Origin: Staphylococcus sp.
GTDB lineage: Bacteria; Bacteroidota; Bacteroidia; Bacteroidales; Muribaculaceae
Direction: 5' to 3'
Length of the DNA stretch: 64,000 nt
Assembly: GCA_023665865.1 (NCBI GenBank)
Contig: JAMPDC010000001.1
Location: 289,927-353,926 of the forward strand
Part shown: positions 41,601 to 49,701 of the stretch, piece after piece
Layout: the number at the start of each line of letters is the position of its first letter
How positions within the stretch are numbered: the stretch's first letter is position 1
Translations under genes and position numbers: made by a program
Notes under the pieces: generated by a model
What the model was told of the DNA's origin: nothing
Databases searched by the model: none
Seen by the model: the letters and a program-made list of their open reading frames with translations, nothing else

Positions 41601-42838
41601 TAACCATAATAATCGTCCCAGTTGTGGGGAACATTGACGGTGATGGCCGACGCCCTATCGTCGCCGAGCCATGTGGTCCAACCCTCATTCAGGCTGATAT
41701 TGGTGCGGCGGCCGGTTGCGGGACGCTCGGGGAAACGCACCGCTGAGCGGCCCAGCGGCTTGCTTGTAGCCACTGCTATGCCGCGCTGGTCAGCATTGTT
41801 GACAGCACAATAGAAATGATAGACGACTCCATCGTGCTTCACAAGATAGCTCTTGTGGGCAAACAGTTCGTCGTATTGTTTGCTCGGATAGATAAGGTCG
41901 TCCCCCTCCCAGTCGTCCCATGTCACGAGGTCATAGCTACACGCAAAGGTATTGAATGCCTTGTAGGGGCGCGAGGGATTGAAAGCCGAGAAGTAGAACA
42001 TCACATAGAGGTCGCCCATCCTGACAATCTGGGCATCGCCGGTGATCGTGCCCTGTGCTTCGTGAGTGAAGACTGGATTTCCCGCATAGCGGCGCCATTT
42101 CTTCATATCGTTTGACAGGGCGATGCCGATGCGCTCACCCTTCATGCCGTTTTCAGGATTGATACCACCGGCGTTGTAATACATGATAAACGGTGCTCCC
42201 AACGTCTTGCCGGGATCCTCATAGACAGTGCTCTTGTATTGGGTGAGAGATTCCCACCACTGCACGTCCTTGTCGTTGATCGAAAGGATCGGGCGGTCAA
42301 GCGACTCCCATTCATGGGCTGTCCCGGGATTTCCTTTGGTCCATGCGAGACCGACATAGAGCGGAGCGTTGACAGCCTCATAGCCTGTGCCCTCTCCGCC
42401 GATATAAGTCATCCAGCATTTCCCCTTATAGCGGTTGATGGCATAGCTGCCACCCCAGGTCATATCGATCAGTCCGGGGAAACCGCCGCGCTGATTGCGG
42501 TCCCAACCACTGTCCTTATACGACAAGATGCGCCCGAGGGTCTTCCACTCAAGCAGATTGTCGCTCTCGGCAAGCCATGTCTCATAGCCACGGCCATCCT
42601 GACCGCTGCGTCCGTTGTAGACCACGTAGGTCATATACCATTTGTCACCTTCGCGGAACACGGTCGGGCAATCAATCTTGTGCTTGTTGTCCTCGGGGGC
42701 AACCACAAGACCATATTTATATGGTGTACGTGACTCACGATATACATCTGCCATCCGCTCCTGACTGACATGACGCTGCGCGGCGACAGCCGACCACGAC
42801 AGCAGAGCGAGTGAAATTAGTGAAAACAGTCGTTTCAT
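38663..42838 (-). CDS. GH137 beta-L-arabinofuranosidase fused to GH2 beta-glucuronidase
   Basis: A 1391-residue exported protein (signal peptide 1-20). Residues 30-370 form a five-bladed propeller matching GH137 (PTVFREGDKWYMTYV, then FPGLIDMTWGG). Residues 380-1040 form a full GH2 enzyme with acid/base Glu769 (GLQNES) and nucleophile Glu839 (LLNGEYGAW). A malectin-like domain (about 1055-1230, YRINCGGDEY) and a C-terminal CBM6/CBM35-like sandwich (1280-1391) follow. This is the layout of B. theta BT0996, which joins the chain B beta-L-arabinofuranosidase (GH137) with the chain A beta-glucuronidase (GH2). A hairpin stands 15 bases before its start codon. Confidence 0.9.
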   Translation of the reverse strand: MKRLFSLISLALLSWSAVAAQRHVSQERMADVYRESRTPYKYGLVVAPEDNKHKIDCPTVFREGDKWYMTYVVYNGRSGQDGRGYETWLAESDNLLEWKTLGRILSYKDSGWDRNQRGGFPGLIDMTWGGSYAINRYKGKCWMTYIGGEGTGYEAVNAPLYVGLAWTKGNPGTAHEWESLDRPILSINDKDVQWWESLTQYKSTVYEDPGKTLGAPFIMYYNAGGINPENGMKGERIGIALSNDMKKWRRYAGNPVFTHEAQGTITGDAQIVRMGDLYVMFYFSAFNPSRPYKAFNTFACSYDLVTWDDWEGDDLIYPSKQYDELFAHKSYLVKHDGVVYHFYCAVNNADQRGIAVATSKPLGRSAVRFPERPATGRRTNISLNEGWTTWLGDDRASAITVNVPHNWDDYYGYRQLTHGNLHGNATYIREFTTPERVDGKRYFINFEGIGTYANIKVNGHDLGRHPSGRTSLTFDVTDYLNFGGGNRLEITAEHPEMIADMPWVCGGCSSEWGFSEGSQPLGIYRPVGLEITDEVRVEPFGVHIWNNAACDTVFVETELKNYGEKAAEIDFVNKFSNADGRQVFRLSDKLTLNPGETRVIRQASPVDKPELWSPASPYLYKLATMVKRNGKTTEEVTTPYGIRNFSWPVKRNDGDGRFFINGEPVFINGVCEYEHQFGASHAFSDEQVEARVKQIKNAGFNAVRDAHQPHNLRYQDYWDKEGVLFWPQFSAHVWYDTPEFRENFKTLLRQWVKERRNSPSVVMWGLQNESTLPREFAQECADIIREMDPMARDMRVITTCNGGEGTDWNVIQNWSGTYGGDLYSYDKELARPNQLLNGEYGAWRTLDFHTEPGDFQPNGPWSEERMTQLMEAKVRLAEQAADSVCGHFQWIFSSHDNPGRRQPDEAYRMIDKVGPFNYKGLVSPWEEPADVYYMYKSNYTDAAKDPFVYIASHTWPGRFTAPCEATIEVYSNCDSVKLYNDALEANPLGMRVKGGIGTHFTWENAPVKANVLRAVAYHEGRPVAEDVIVLDNLPEAPGFAALKTPGSTALKGADGYDYIYRINCGGDEYVDEFGQKWLKDDTTYSRSWAQDFKGLSPYLASQRVTHDPIAGTNDWSLMQNFRFGRHKLSYSLPVPDGRYRVELYFIEPWHGTGGGEGTDCEGLRIFDVAINDSTVIDDLDIWAEAGHDRLLKKVVECDVTGGVLTIDFPEVKAGQALLSAIAVASTDNNVKTDIPLPVSDWSWAAADRNIVEKMPADMLPKDENAREAVNYQAEDAKCVGKHIVKEFKKQTGVFFSGKGSVEWTISTGLAQVYALRFKFMNTSGHPVPVNLKLVAPNGSILKDDTINLPDTPEKWRMVSTTTGGYINAGTYKVVITGDDLTGVAFDSLEVQ

Positions 42839-42853
42839 GTATGCTTTGGAGAT

Positions 42854-42877
42854 GGTGACCGGACAGAGCCGGTCACC
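42854..42877 (-). promoter_or_regulatory. Hairpin in the leader of the GH137-GH2 gene
   Basis: A perfect 9-base stem (GGTGACCGG/CCGGTCACC) with a 6-base loop ends 15 bases before the ATG at 42838, in the longest internal gap of unit A (94 bases). A second, weaker stem-loop (ctctg/cagag, about 42911-42931) lies just after the GH138 stop codon. There is no U-run, so these look like RNA processing or stability elements, or a translational control hairpin, rather than terminators. Confidence 0.5.
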
Positions 42878-42932
42878 TGATTGTGATTATAATTCTTTAT
42901 CGGTATCCTCTGAATGGATATCCAGAGAGTTT

Positions 42933-45632
42933 TTAATAGAATAGCCAGTCCATAGCCTCGTCTTCTCCGGCAAGAGCGGCATTGCGGGGCTTGACATCGT
43001 CGGTAGTGAATCCGAGCAGCAACAGATAGCCCTTGGGGAGCATCAGCTTGTGCTCGCCCGGCTTGAAGTTGTAGGCGTGGATGTTGGCGAGAGGCATGCC
43101 ATCGAGATGTATGGCATTGGTGAGCAGTGGTTCTGCCTGACCATATTCCGAGGCAGAGGCGTCGGTTTCCAGTTTGGGAGCCTTGGCATATTTCTTCTGG
43201 TCATCCTTGAAGTAGCCTACAAGGAGTTTGACCGGCTCCGAGCACGAAAACTCAATCTCTGTGCCCTCCTTGCGCTGGATGTCGCCATTGACCGTGAAAG
43301 CCGTGAGATTCTGTAGCTCAGGAGCCAGACCTTTGACCTTGGCGGCAGGCATATTCTCAAGGATTTTCGCACCGTCGGTGAGTTTGGTCACACCCCACAG
43401 TCCCTTGACTTTTACAACACTGTTGAGCGCATCCTTAGCAGCCGGAATAGTCTCATCTTTGTCCGAGATCTTACCGGCAGCCTTGTCTTTGAGTGTTGCA
43501 AGGTTGTTTTTGAAATTGTCGAGCTCTGCCTGATAATGCACAAGCATCTCCTCCCAAGTCTTGTTCTTTCCGCCATCACCGGCTATTGGGATGCGGCGCA
43601 TAGAGGTCTGCATACTGTTGGCATAGAGATAGGTTCCCTTGGTGCGGTCGACAAGCTGCTTGTAGTAGTCAAGACTCTCCTCCATCAGGGGCACAGCGGC
43701 GTCGAGATATTTAAGGTCTTTGGTCCACTGGTAGTTGAGCACCTCACGGGCGGCCTTGACCTTGCGGTCAAATGCATAAGCAAAGAGACGGTAACAGTTC
43801 ATGTCATTGACAAGGCGTTTGAACTCGTCGCTGTTGGCGTTCACTTTGCTGATGCTTTCGATCGCAGCCACAGCTTTGTCGCCATGTTCGACACACTGGG
43901 CAGTGATATCAAGAGGAAGCTCGCCTACATGCGGCTCACCTTTATATTCTTTCTCGACAAATTCAATGAGTTTCTCACCCTCTGGGCCGCAGCTTTCGTA
44001 GAAACCGGGATAGATGGTGTATTTATAGGGATTGACAAACTGGCTCATGAACATTCCGAGCAAAAGAGTCTGGCGGTTACCTTCGGTGATACCGAAACGG
44101 CGGAGCAGTTTGGGCGCGATCTCACCCGACTCCTCAAAAGCCGTACGGATAGCCGCGCCCTGTTCATCATCCAGTCCATAGGTGCGGGCAAAACGATGGT
44201 TCCAGTATTTCATTTCATCCTCACGGTCACGGCGGCAGTTCCAGGCATATCTGCCCCACCCTTCATACCAGGTGCTGTCGCGCACGAGCTGTAATTCACG
44301 CTGACCGCCTGCAATGCTGTCGGCTGAATAGGGCCAATCCCAGTAAGAAGCCTGAGGATAAAGATGGAGGGCATTAGCGCCGTGGACATCGTGCATCGCC
44401 TTGACAGCTTTCTGTGTAAAATCCGGAGAACTCCAACGCCATGGTTCAAGATTGGCGAGGATATGCACATTGCTTATATGCACACTGCCGAGTGAGCTGA
44501 GGCCACGGTGGATTTCAGTCCATGGGCCACGCGGCTCATAGGTGGTCAGTGACTCACCATTATACTTGTGCATCGTATAGAGATTCTTGTAAAGAGGCAG
44601 GGCAGCATCCATCACCATCTTGCAGTCAGTGTCGTGGGCACGCAAGAGCAATGGAGGCTCGTCAGTGCGGCCAAGCTTTGCGAGGCCATCCTTGACTCCG
44701 GGGATGATAGTCTCGGTAAACCAGACCACATCGTCCTCGTATGTATCCATAGCCTCACCGAGACAGACAAGCAGACCGACGTTGGGATATTTCTCGATAA
44801 AAGCGGCCACGCTCTTGCGGGTATAGTCGCTGACGAGCGGTGTGATAGGACGGTTGCGGTCCTGGGTCTTCAGTCCATAGTGCTCGGCAAAAGGTTTGGA
44901 GAGAAGAATGTTGTAGAACATCTGGATGACGAAGATACCACGCTTGTCAGCCTCGGTGGTCAGAAATGAGAACATCTCCTCGTTCTTCTTGAAAGTCTCA
45001 TCGTCGACCTCGACTGCGAAAGGATAGTCCTCAAGTTTGACAAGCGAAGCAAACGGATGACCGTTCCAAAGATAGAGCGAGTTCATGCGGTTGGCCACAA
45101 GCATGTCAAGATATTTTATCCAGAGATCCTTGTCATAAAACCAAGGGAAATTCTCAGGCGTATAGGGATACTCATAAACGCTGCGGCCCGGAAGCAGATA
45201 GGGCTTCTGGACACCGACACAGGCACCACGCAGCACCATCTCAGGTGCATCAGTAAACGTCGGGGGGAGCTTGTCGAGACTTCCATCCATCTCGACGCGG
45301 TCAAGGAGCTCGCGGCAACCGTAGATCACACCCGAACCATCATTGCCGATGACGTCAATGACTCCGTCGGCCACATTGATGGTAAATCCCTCCTTTGGCC
45401 CGACACTGTCGGTAGCCTGCGAGAGACGTATCTGCTGCACACCTTCGGGTGCTTCGCCGGTCAAAACCTCGTAGCCCTTTGCCTCAAGACCTGATTTGAG
45501 ATGCTCGACAGCAAACTGCATGCGGTTGGAGCCATCTTCGGGATATTGCAAGGCCACTTTAGGCTTGCTCGCGCAACTCCAGACGACAGCAGCTATAACA
45601 GCGATGTATATATATTTCAGAACTGACTTCAT
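42933..45632 (-). CDS. GH138 alpha-D-galacturonidase, lipoprotein
   Basis: An 899-residue lipoprotein with lipobox Cys20 (VWSC). Residues 25-135 form an alpha/beta domain of the type that precedes GH67/GH20/GH115 barrels, and a TIM barrel follows (about 140-520; NRMNSLYLWNGHPF, GLLVCLGEAMD, YPQASYWDWPYS). A helical domain (520-720) and a C-terminal beta-domain complete it. GH138 was founded on B. theta BT0997, an RG-II alpha-galacturonidase of chain A encoded next to BT0996, the same neighbour found here. The ATG overlaps the stop of the preceding GH78 gene by 4 bases (ATGA). GH115 was considered; the context and the N-terminal arrangement favour GH138. Confidence 0.88.
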   Translation of the reverse strand: MKSVLKYIYIAVIAAVVWSCASKPKVALQYPEDGSNRMQFAVEHLKSGLEAKGYEVLTGEAPEGVQQIRLSQATDSVGPKEGFTINVADGVIDVIGNDGSGVIYGCRELLDRVEMDGSLDKLPPTFTDAPEMVLRGACVGVQKPYLLPGRSVYEYPYTPENFPWFYDKDLWIKYLDMLVANRMNSLYLWNGHPFASLVKLEDYPFAVEVDDETFKKNEEMFSFLTTEADKRGIFVIQMFYNILLSKPFAEHYGLKTQDRNRPITPLVSDYTRKSVAAFIEKYPNVGLLVCLGEAMDTYEDDVVWFTETIIPGVKDGLAKLGRTDEPPLLLRAHDTDCKMVMDAALPLYKNLYTMHKYNGESLTTYEPRGPWTEIHRGLSSLGSVHISNVHILANLEPWRWSSPDFTQKAVKAMHDVHGANALHLYPQASYWDWPYSADSIAGGQRELQLVRDSTWYEGWGRYAWNCRRDREDEMKYWNHRFARTYGLDDEQGAAIRTAFEESGEIAPKLLRRFGITEGNRQTLLLGMFMSQFVNPYKYTIYPGFYESCGPEGEKLIEFVEKEYKGEPHVGELPLDITAQCVEHGDKAVAAIESISKVNANSDEFKRLVNDMNCYRLFAYAFDRKVKAAREVLNYQWTKDLKYLDAAVPLMEESLDYYKQLVDRTKGTYLYANSMQTSMRRIPIAGDGGKNKTWEEMLVHYQAELDNFKNNLATLKDKAAGKISDKDETIPAAKDALNSVVKVKGLWGVTKLTDGAKILENMPAAKVKGLAPELQNLTAFTVNGDIQRKEGTEIEFSCSEPVKLLVGYFKDDQKKYAKAPKLETDASASEYGQAEPLLTNAIHLDGMPLANIHAYNFKPGEHKLMLPKGYLLLLGFTTDDVKPRNAALAGEDEAMDWLFY

Positions 45633-47830
45633 ACCTCTTTATATTTGATGATTATTTCATTGTTTGTGTCAATCCACAGGCGATAGCTATCCGCGCCGGT
45701 TTTCTCAACCTTCCCATAGTTTGATTTCGGAGTGGATTTTGACTTGATATAGATATATCCCTCCCCTTCTGTAGCCTTTACCTTGATTTCCTTTTGGCTG
45801 ACGTAGAGAGAAATCTCACCGTTGGGTGTCGGGACGGTTCCCTCCATCCATTTGAGACCACCGAGGTCGGGAGTGATTGAAAATTCCTTATAGCCTTCCT
45901 TGACGGGCTTCACGCCAAGATAATACTTGCCCAGGAGATAGATCGGGCTCGCTCCCCACGCATGGCAGAGACTTTTGCCATAGGGACGGCCATACATCGC
46001 AAGATGCTGTGCTCCTGAGTCGGACGGGTTATACTTTTCCCAGAAAGAGGTAGCACCCTCACGGAGCATACCGCCCCAGTAGTCCTTCATCTCTCCGAGC
46101 ACTTTTTTCTGCATACCCTGCGAGCAAAGAGCCTCAAGCTCATAGAAACGCATGTAGGGGGTGGTGATGGCAGGCACCTCTGGGTTGAGCATAACATTTT
46201 TCATAACCGAATCAGTGGTGGCGGCGTCAAGGTAGCCGATAGTGATGGCAAACATGTTGGCAAACTTGTTGACCTGTTCACTCTGCTTGCCGTTCTCGAC
46301 ATTATGGACGAGGGCCTGGCGCTTCTCATCCCAGAATGTAGGCATAAGTTTAGCTTTGAGTTCATCGGCCAATTTGCCGTAGCGCGCAGCTTCGGCCTCA
46401 TCTCCGACAATATCAGCACAGAGTTTCATCGTCTCAAGACTCTTGCAGAAAAGTATCTGCTCAAACGACAGTGCACCCTGCTTACTCATCGGGAAATCGG
46501 CCCAGTCGACAAACACCCAATCGCCGGTCATGCCTTCGAGCATACCGTCCTTGTTGGTACGTCCGAGCACATAGTCCATCAGCGTCTGCATCTTGGGATA
46601 TATCTCCTTGACAAACTCCTTGTCGCCGGAATAGAGATAGTAGTCATAGATGCCGTTGAACCAATAGAGCGTATAGTCCATGATGGTGTTGATATGGGCA
46701 GTGACCGGATCCTTGCCTCGGAGCAGACGGGTCGTACGCTTGACTGTCGGGCTATCGAAGAAGAGATAGTAGTTCATCAGGTAGCTCTGCACGGCATCGC
46801 CGCTCCACACCCAGCGGTCACGTTTGATGCCGTCGATGAAAAACTCTCGGGTGGTCAGGTGCATGGTGTAGGCTCCGACATCCCAGATACGGTTCAATTC
46901 GGGATCGCTGCATCTGAACGAACCGCGGTATTGAACCGGAGCATACTCATAGAGCATCCCGACATCCCCGACATTCACACCGGCTTCTGGCTGAATGTAG
47001 ACATATCTGAACGCCTTTGTATTATCGAGCGTATAGTCACCGTCATTCTTACGGCTGACGTTGGTCGCCAGGTCAATGACCTGTTCACCGTCAAACCTGA
47101 TTTTGTCAAGTGTCTCACAGTGGCCAAGGTCAAGAGCTTCTTCGGGGCTCTCACCATAATATATATTGACCACACCGTTGCCCACCGGATCTTTAAGCAC
47201 TATTCGGCCGAATGTCTCCTTACCGAAATCATACAGACGTCCGCCATCGGCAGTCTTATCCTCGACTGCCACGTGGGCCATAGGCTCGAGATTGAGCCGG
47301 AAAGTTGATGGAGGCAGGGAGATGTCGTCAAAATTCCAATAACCGGCGGGGGCATATACGGTAGCGGAAGTGTCGCTGGCCTTACCGCTCTCATCGATCC
47401 ACTCCTTGTCCTCGTTTGTCACCCTCCATGTCGGATCGGTATTGACAGTCTCACCTTTTATATATAGTGCGGGAGGAGTGGACTGATTCCACACCTTAAT
47501 ATTAAGATTATGTTTGCCGGCGGGAATAGTGATCTTGTCGGGCATACCGAACTGCAATTTTCCGTCAAGTTTCACATTATATTTTCCCTCGGTTGCTATT
47601 GTGATCTCCTCAGGTTTTGCAAGATCGAGCTGCTTGCTGAATTCGACAGTAACGAAATGGCTGTCGGTTTTCCAGAAAGGCGGGAAGAAGGCACCGCGCT
47701 CGGTACGGTTGTTGTTCATTCTGTTGCCGAGCCAAATCTCATAGTCTCCCGGATACCATATCCATGTCTGCGCAGATGCGGCGATGCCAAGCGCAAGGGC
47801 TCCGAAGAGGGTTGACATTCTTCTGTTCAT
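45629..47830 (-). CDS. GH78 alpha-L-rhamnosidase (short form)
   Basis: A 733-residue exported enzyme (signal peptide about 1-20). It lacks the N-terminal Fn3-like domain of the two other GH78 proteins here. A beta-sandwich (60-300) with DFGKETFG (201-208) precedes the (alpha/alpha)6 barrel, which carries DGIKRDRWVWSGD (333-345) and SFWEKYNP with Glu598; a C-terminal beta-sandwich follows. Length and motifs match B. theta BT1001, an RG-II alpha-L-rhamnosidase encoded next to GH141 and GH127 genes, as here. It is the third gene of unit A and is coupled to GH138 by a 4-base overlap. Confidence 0.92.
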   Translation of the reverse strand: MNRRMSTLFGALALGIAASAQTWIWYPGDYEIWLGNRMNNNRTERGAFFPPFWKTDSHFVTVEFSKQLDLAKPEEITIATEGKYNVKLDGKLQFGMPDKITIPAGKHNLNIKVWNQSTPPALYIKGETVNTDPTWRVTNEDKEWIDESGKASDTSATVYAPAGYWNFDDISLPPSTFRLNLEPMAHVAVEDKTADGGRLYDFGKETFGRIVLKDPVGNGVVNIYYGESPEEALDLGHCETLDKIRFDGEQVIDLATNVSRKNDGDYTLDNTKAFRYVYIQPEAGVNVGDVGMLYEYAPVQYRGSFRCSDPELNRIWDVGAYTMHLTTREFFIDGIKRDRWVWSGDAVQSYLMNYYLFFDSPTVKRTTRLLRGKDPVTAHINTIMDYTLYWFNGIYDYYLYSGDKEFVKEIYPKMQTLMDYVLGRTNKDGMLEGMTGDWVFVDWADFPMSKQGALSFEQILFCKSLETMKLCADIVGDEAEAARYGKLADELKAKLMPTFWDEKRQALVHNVENGKQSEQVNKFANMFAITIGYLDAATTDSVMKNVMLNPEVPAITTPYMRFYELEALCSQGMQKKVLGEMKDYWGGMLREGATSFWEKYNPSDSGAQHLAMYGRPYGKSLCHAWGASPIYLLGKYYLGVKPVKEGYKEFSITPDLGGLKWMEGTVPTPNGEISLYVSQKEIKVKATEGEGYIYIKSKSTPKSNYGKVEKTGADSYRLWIDTNNEIIIKYKEV

Positions 47831-47838
47831 GGTGACGA

Positions 47839-49662
47839 TTATAGTGATTTAAGATACATGAATTTCTCAGTGAGTCCGGCGTTCGAACGGATCGAATCGC
47901 TGACAGCCGGGCCATTGTTTTCCCAGACGTTGCCGGGACCGTTGGCATTTTGCAGATATTTCTCACCCTCGGTCCAGTTGTCTTTGACGGTGATAAACGA
48001 TGAACCTTCGTCGGTGTAGAGATAGAACCAATGGTTGGGATCGTGGGCATAGCCGGGCACATAGATGTCTCGCACACAATTTTCGGTGACGAAGCTGTGG
48101 GGCTGCGCACCGAGGGTGTAGACACCGGCCACATCATACATGTGGCGGGCGTAATGGTGGATGAGATTGCCATGCACACGGTTGTTGCGCATGCAGTTGA
48201 CCGTGCGTGTCCAGCCCCAGCCGAGATTTATGCCGCTATACGACACATCGTTGATCTCATTGTGCTCGATATTTATATCCTTGACATAGCCGGCACAGAT
48301 ACCGAGGGTACCCCAGTCCTCATTGGTGACATTGGTGATGAGATTGTTGGCGATGGTAAGTCCAGAACACACCTCACGTCCGTCGGCAGGATCGTAGGGA
48401 AGATGCGTCTCATGGGAAGCGGGGCTGAAACTTCCGACCACAATACCGTTGCCCGCGATGTCGCGGAAAAGACAACCTTCGACAAGGCCACCCTCAGTTC
48501 CCCACTCGTAGTCAAGGCCGGTGGAGCCGAGATGCTCGAAGCGGCAACCGATGAAATCAATCCCGTTGGCACCGCTGACAGTCACAGCTGCCGCCGGACG
48601 GCCGAGCCAGCCCTGATTGTCGAGTTTATGGTTCTGCTTGCGGATCATCTTGGGATTGATCTTATAGCCGTCGGTCATATACATGCCTGCCTGAAGGGGG
48701 ACATGGCCGTAGAGCGACGGACGCATCCATGTGGTGTATTCAAATGCGATGTTCTCGATCCTGACGTTCTCAACCGGACGATCAAGTGTACCCTCTATAT
48801 TGACGAGTGTCTCTATCGCGGGGACAACAGCATCTTTGACAGTCTCTCCCTGGAAAGGATAGTAATACACCTTGCCGGCATCAATATCATGATACCATTC
48901 GCCGGGGACATCGAGAAGTTCCTTTGCGTTAGTCAGATAGAACGCGGAGTTATGTCCGTCGGTCGTCACCATCGGGCGCGGCCACGGATGTTCAAACTGT
49001 ATGCGGCTCTCCGGGTTATGGAATCTCACAGCAGCGCTGTCGCCATGCAGCTCCACTGATTTTATACGCAGATTGGCCACACACCACATCTCGTGGAGCA
49101 CCATCTCGGCATAAGGGGCATCCTTGATTTTCTTGACAGCCTCAGCCGGCACCCAGAGCACTTCATTTTTGGGATCATTGCTGATGATACGATACATCTT
49201 CTCGAAATCATCCACATCTCTCGCACGGACAGCTTTCTGCCCGTTGACATAGAGCTGACGGAAATCAAGCGGACGACCGTTAAAATGAGGGACATCTGCC
49301 ACATACAGTTTGCCCTGACGCTTCCAGCCGCCGATGTGCACTCCACCGTTGAGACGGGCATCGCCTGAAGAGGTTATCACTGTCGGTGAGCTTGCTGTGC
49401 CACTATCTTCCGGACGTATGAACACAGGCTCATACAGATAGTAGTCACCTCCCGCAAGGTGGATATAGATACCCTTGTCAACACCCTCGGCCCCAAGACG
49501 ACGCATCTCACGCGCCTGGCGCAAGGCTGAGGTCAAGGTGGCTTTAGGAGCTGAGAGGCTTCCGTCGTTCTGATCATTACCGGAAGGCGACACATAGACA
49601 TCGGCGGCGAAAGCTACCGACATAGACAGTGCCACCCCGGCTGTCGCAAAAAATCTTTTCAT
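47839..49662 (-). CDS. GH141 alpha-L-fucosidase (parallel beta-helix)
   Basis: A 607-residue exported protein (signal peptide 1-19, then ADVYVSPSGNDQNDG). It is a right-handed parallel beta-helix with regular coils and the repeats INDVSYSGINLGWGW, LFRDIAGNGIVVGS and TLGICAGYV, with an inserted beta-sandwich (about 80-230). In RG-II loci the beta-helix enzyme beside GH78 and GH127 is GH141 (B. theta BT1002), which removes alpha-L-fucose in chain A. A GH28 or PL assignment was considered, but the family-typical GH28 motifs (NTD, G-HG, RIK) are absent. It starts 39 bases after GH127. Confidence 0.87.
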   Translation of the reverse strand: MKRFFATAGVALSMSVAFAADVYVSPSGNDQNDGSLSAPKATLTSALRQAREMRRLGAEGVDKGIYIHLAGGDYYLYEPVFIRPEDSGTASSPTVITSSGDARLNGGVHIGGWKRQGKLYVADVPHFNGRPLDFRQLYVNGQKAVRARDVDDFEKMYRIISNDPKNEVLWVPAEAVKKIKDAPYAEMVLHEMWCVANLRIKSVELHGDSAAVRFHNPESRIQFEHPWPRPMVTTDGHNSAFYLTNAKELLDVPGEWYHDIDAGKVYYYPFQGETVKDAVVPAIETLVNIEGTLDRPVENVRIENIAFEYTTWMRPSLYGHVPLQAGMYMTDGYKINPKMIRKQNHKLDNQGWLGRPAAAVTVSGANGIDFIGCRFEHLGSTGLDYEWGTEGGLVEGCLFRDIAGNGIVVGSFSPASHETHLPYDPADGREVCSGLTIANNLITNVTNEDWGTLGICAGYVKDINIEHNEINDVSYSGINLGWGWTRTVNCMRNNRVHGNLIHHYARHMYDVAGVYTLGAQPHSFVTENCVRDIYVPGYAHDPNHWFYLYTDEGSSFITVKDNWTEGEKYLQNANGPGNVWENNGPAVSDSIRSNAGLTEKFMYLKSL

Positions 49663-49701
49663 GGTTTTCTTTCTACTGTAGTGATATGATGGTGGGGAGA
49701 A

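Noticed and set aside
42933-45632. GH115 or GH67 glucuronidase
   Set aside because: The N-terminal domain and barrel type are shared, but the place next to the BT0996-like GH137-GH2 gene and the RG-II context favour GH138.
46304-47308. Open frame of 334 residues on the plus strand opposite GH78
   Set aside because: Antisense to an enzyme with all family motifs and has no promoter.
48031-49059. Open frame of 342 residues on the plus strand opposite GH141
   Set aside because: Mirror of the beta-helix gene; the codon periodicity belongs to the minus strand.
47839-49662. GH28 polygalacturonase or a polysaccharide lyase
   Set aside because: The beta-helix lacks the GH28 motifs and lies in the GH141 position between GH78 and GH127.
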